In this document: in pieces, positions 19,330 through 21,364 of the stretch | How positions within the stretch are numbered: the stretch's first letter is position 1 | Layout of the letters: every line of letters begins with the position of its first letter | NCBI GenBank assembly: GCA_000827265.1 | Contig: KN834806.1 | Span: 104,670 to 126,033 of the forward strand | Source of the DNA: Collybiopsis luxurians FD-317 M1 | Lineage: Eukaryota; Basidiomycota; Agaricomycetes; Agaricales; Omphalotaceae | Length of the DNA stretch: 21,364 bases | Direction: 5' to 3' | The notes under the pieces: generated by a model | Databases searched by the model: none | What the model was told of the DNA's origin: nothing | The model's input: the letters and a program-made list of their open reading frames with translations, nothing else | Made by a program: the position numbers and the translations under genes

Positions 19330-20952
19330 AGAAAGGTTTTATTCCACATTGAAAGAAACACAACTGATATCAGTCAGGTAGGTACAGAAATATGTTTGAA
19401 TTTTAGGAAATTAAAAAGAGGACAGGATATCTACTTGAAAAATTTAAAGCCTTCTATAGAAGCTTTCCATGATTATCGAGTGGGAAGGCCAGCTTGTACC
19501 CCTGACACAAGGGTTGAAATTCTGTAAAAGATCATGATGTGGGCCAATACCACTTCAGGAGATCAAGTGTACTGGATAGTTGGCATGGCTGGAACAGGAG
19601 AGAGCACCATTGCAAAATCATTATGTGATGCATTTGAGAAAGAAAATCTTGCTGGTGCATTCTTTTGTTCCAGACAACTAGAGGCTTGTCGGGACCATAC
19701 AAGAATCATTCCAACCATTGCTTATCAGCTTGCAAAATATTCTCGAACATTTGCTGAAGCTCTTACAAAGGAGCTAGAAAAGGATTGAGATCTTGCTGAT
19801 AAAGACATTAAAAAACAAATGGATCTGCTTCTAAAGAAGCCCTGGGAGGTCACTGCCCATAAACTGACTGCAGTGACTGCTATAATTATCATTGATGCTT
19901 TGGATGAATGTGTAGATATCAAATTATTGCTCAAGCATCTGCTCAAAATGATCCAGAGTGATGGTTTACTAGGGCTAAAATTTGTATTTACAAGCTGTCC
20001 AGACCAGCCTGTATACAAACATCTGATGAAGGCTGCTTATGATTCTAAAGTATTTCTGCATGAAGTAGAAAAGGACTTAGTGGAGAATGACATTTCTAAG
20101 TTCCTCTCTGAAAAACTGGAGGGTCATGGCATTGTTACACAAGAGCATATTTTGAAGTTGGCCAAAATATCTGGGAAGCTATTTATATTTGCAGCAACTA
20201 TTGTAAAGTGGATCACTGAAAGTGATCTAGTTGGAGAAGAGTGGCTGAAAGAAATTCTGAATTTGCAGCATGTTCCAGATATAAGCCAAAAATTGGATGA
20301 CTTGTATAATGTTATTATTGACAAAGCTATAGCAAGAGTGTCAAATAAGGAGAGACTATGGATTGTGAGAGTGCTGCATTCCATAATCACTGTTAGAAAT
20401 CCAGTGCCTAGTGAGGTGATTGCTCAACTGCCAGATATAGCTTGTCAGCAAGTGGATCTGCTCATTGCTGCTTTAGGATCAGTCCTATATGTAGGAAAAT
20501 CAGATGAGGCTATTCATGTTTTTCATGCTTCATTCTCAGACTTCTTGTTGAGAGAGAAGTCAGGAGAGCAGATCAAAGACTTGCAATGCAATGCATTAAA
20601 TTAACACACCTTTCTGAGCCAGGCATGTTTCAATATCATGGAGATGGAGCTAAGATTCAATATGCTCAGCCTTCCATCCTCATTTTTAAAAGATAAGGAG
20701 GTTGCAAATATTGTATCAGATGTTAATAACAAGGTCCGGCAGGGTCTTGTCTATGCCTGCAAAAGCTGGGGATATCACTTGGAGAAATCAACAAAGGATG
20801 CAAAGGTTACTACAGCCCTGGAGCAGTCTTTGAAAGACAAGATATTTTACTGGATTGAAGCAATGAGTCTTTTACGTTTAATCAGCCATCAAGACAGCAT
20901 TAGGGAGGATACATTAGTCCAATGTGGGGACACTCTGGACTCCATTAGAAAG

Positions 20953-21008
20953 GTATGAATAAAGGGAAAATTGAGAAAAAGGACAAAAATGAACTGACAG
21001 AATTGTAG
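20953..21008 (+). other. Intron 4 in the NLR coding region, 56 bases
   Basis: GTATGA donor and ATTGTAG acceptor, phase 0, joining DTLDSIRK to ISDLPEELQDNINNLK and leading into the WD40 region. Confidence 0.75.
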
Positions 21009-21364
21009 ATTTCAGATTTGCCAGAGGAATTGCAGGACAATATTAACAATTTGAAGACAGCTACAGAAACATTCCTCCTGAGCCCTGTGAATGATATGAC
21101 GCCACACTGGTACCTAAGTATCTTGCCATTTTGGAAGAGAGAGATTGCTGGAGCACAGCAGGGGCAGAACATGGGGATGATTGTAAAAATCCAGACAGAA
21201 AAACAAAACCTTGGTAGTTGGAACACAGGGTCAGAAGTTTACAGATTGGATATCTCTAAAGATGGAACTAAAATTGTATCTGGTGGTAAAGATACCACTG
21301 CCAGGATTTGGAATGCCAAGAGTGGAACTCCCATTGGGGAGCCTCTTCAAGGCCACACTCATTG

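Larger units (their letters stand above)
18482..21364 (+). pseudogene. HeLo/MLKL-like - NACHT - WD40 (NLR) gene, 5' part, inactivated
   Basis: Family: fungal STAND/NLR proteins, cytoplasmic switch proteins tied to non-self recognition and regulated cell death. Exons: 18482-18872, 18933-19059, 19112-19271, 19330-20952 and 21009 to the window end, all in phase. The ATG at 18482 (ACAACAATG) follows a 5' UTR intron. Residues about 95-226 are helical (QLSDIIPVAGSGLGTALGVV, then a coiled-coil-like stretch), resembling HeLo/MLKL-type N-termini. NACHT follows: VYWIVGMAGTGEST (P-loop, about 311-319), IIIIDALDEC (Walker B) and FVFTSCPD where TSRP is expected. The first WD40 repeat (ISKDGTKIVSGGKDTTARIW) runs off the edge. 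Lesions are in-frame stops at 19525 (TAA), 19786 (TGA) and 20602 (TAA), Lys-to-Glu in the P-loop (19600) and Arg-to-Cys (19996). No frameshift is seen, so decay is by point change only. Confidence 0.8.

Noticed and set aside
19378..19406. 29-base intron GTAGGT...TTTTAG in the NLR
   Set aside because: Too short for this gene, and the frame is open across it once intron 19272-19329 is used.
1..21364. One NLR gene split by insertions, with its ends at the two window edges
   Set aside because: The 3' tail is at the left and the 5' start at the right on the same strand, so the order is tail then head. They are two neighbouring genes.

Overview
The window looks like nuclear DNA of a filamentous basidiomycete, most likely an Agaricomycete. 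The evidence is the many short GT-AG introns (about 50-75 bases), two NACHT-WD40 (STAND/NLR-type) gene pieces of the kind expanded in mushroom-forming fungi, and a fungal Tnp2-type (CMC superfamily) DNA transposon with small spliced genes. No rRNA, tRNA, CRISPR array or bacterial-type operon was seen. The species cannot be named from the sequence.

Layout: (1) 2-441 is the 3' end of a + strand gene, read across two introns, whose product ends in the tail typical of fungal WD40/NLR proteins. (2) 442-6017 is gene-poor. It holds a possible unrecognised spliced reading frame on the - strand (about 1187-2195), a GGTTC/GGTCC-rich low-complexity patch, A- and T-rich tracts, and a 677-base MITE-like element (4698-5374) with 21-base perfect terminal inverted repeats flanked by TA. 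(3) 6025-12522 is a complete 6.5 kb CMC/Tnp2-type transposon with 22-base terminal inverted repeats and a direct repeat GCTAAAG on both sides. It carries a transposase gene broken by at least six stops and two frameshifts, then a second, TnpA-like gene spread over about eight exons. Its right end has clustered TCAGAT subterminal motifs. (4) About 12971-17670 is a diverged direct duplication of a 2.1-2.3 kb unit. The first copy contains an extra 340-base tandem duplication, and traces of old coding sequence remain. (5) 18482 to the window end is the 5' part of a second + strand NLR gene: an N-terminal helical (HeLo/MLKL-like) region, a NACHT module and the first WD40 repeat. It has three in-frame stops, a P-loop Lys-to-Glu change and an Arg-to-Cys change at the TSRP-like motif, so it is called a pseudogene.

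Together this is a same-strand NLR neighbourhood whose roughly 18 kb spacer was filled by transposons and duplications that are now decaying. Several lesions in both the transposase and the NLR fit C-to-T change at CpG (CGA to TGA, CGT to TGT). This suggests, without proving, methylation-linked or RIP-like mutation across the block.
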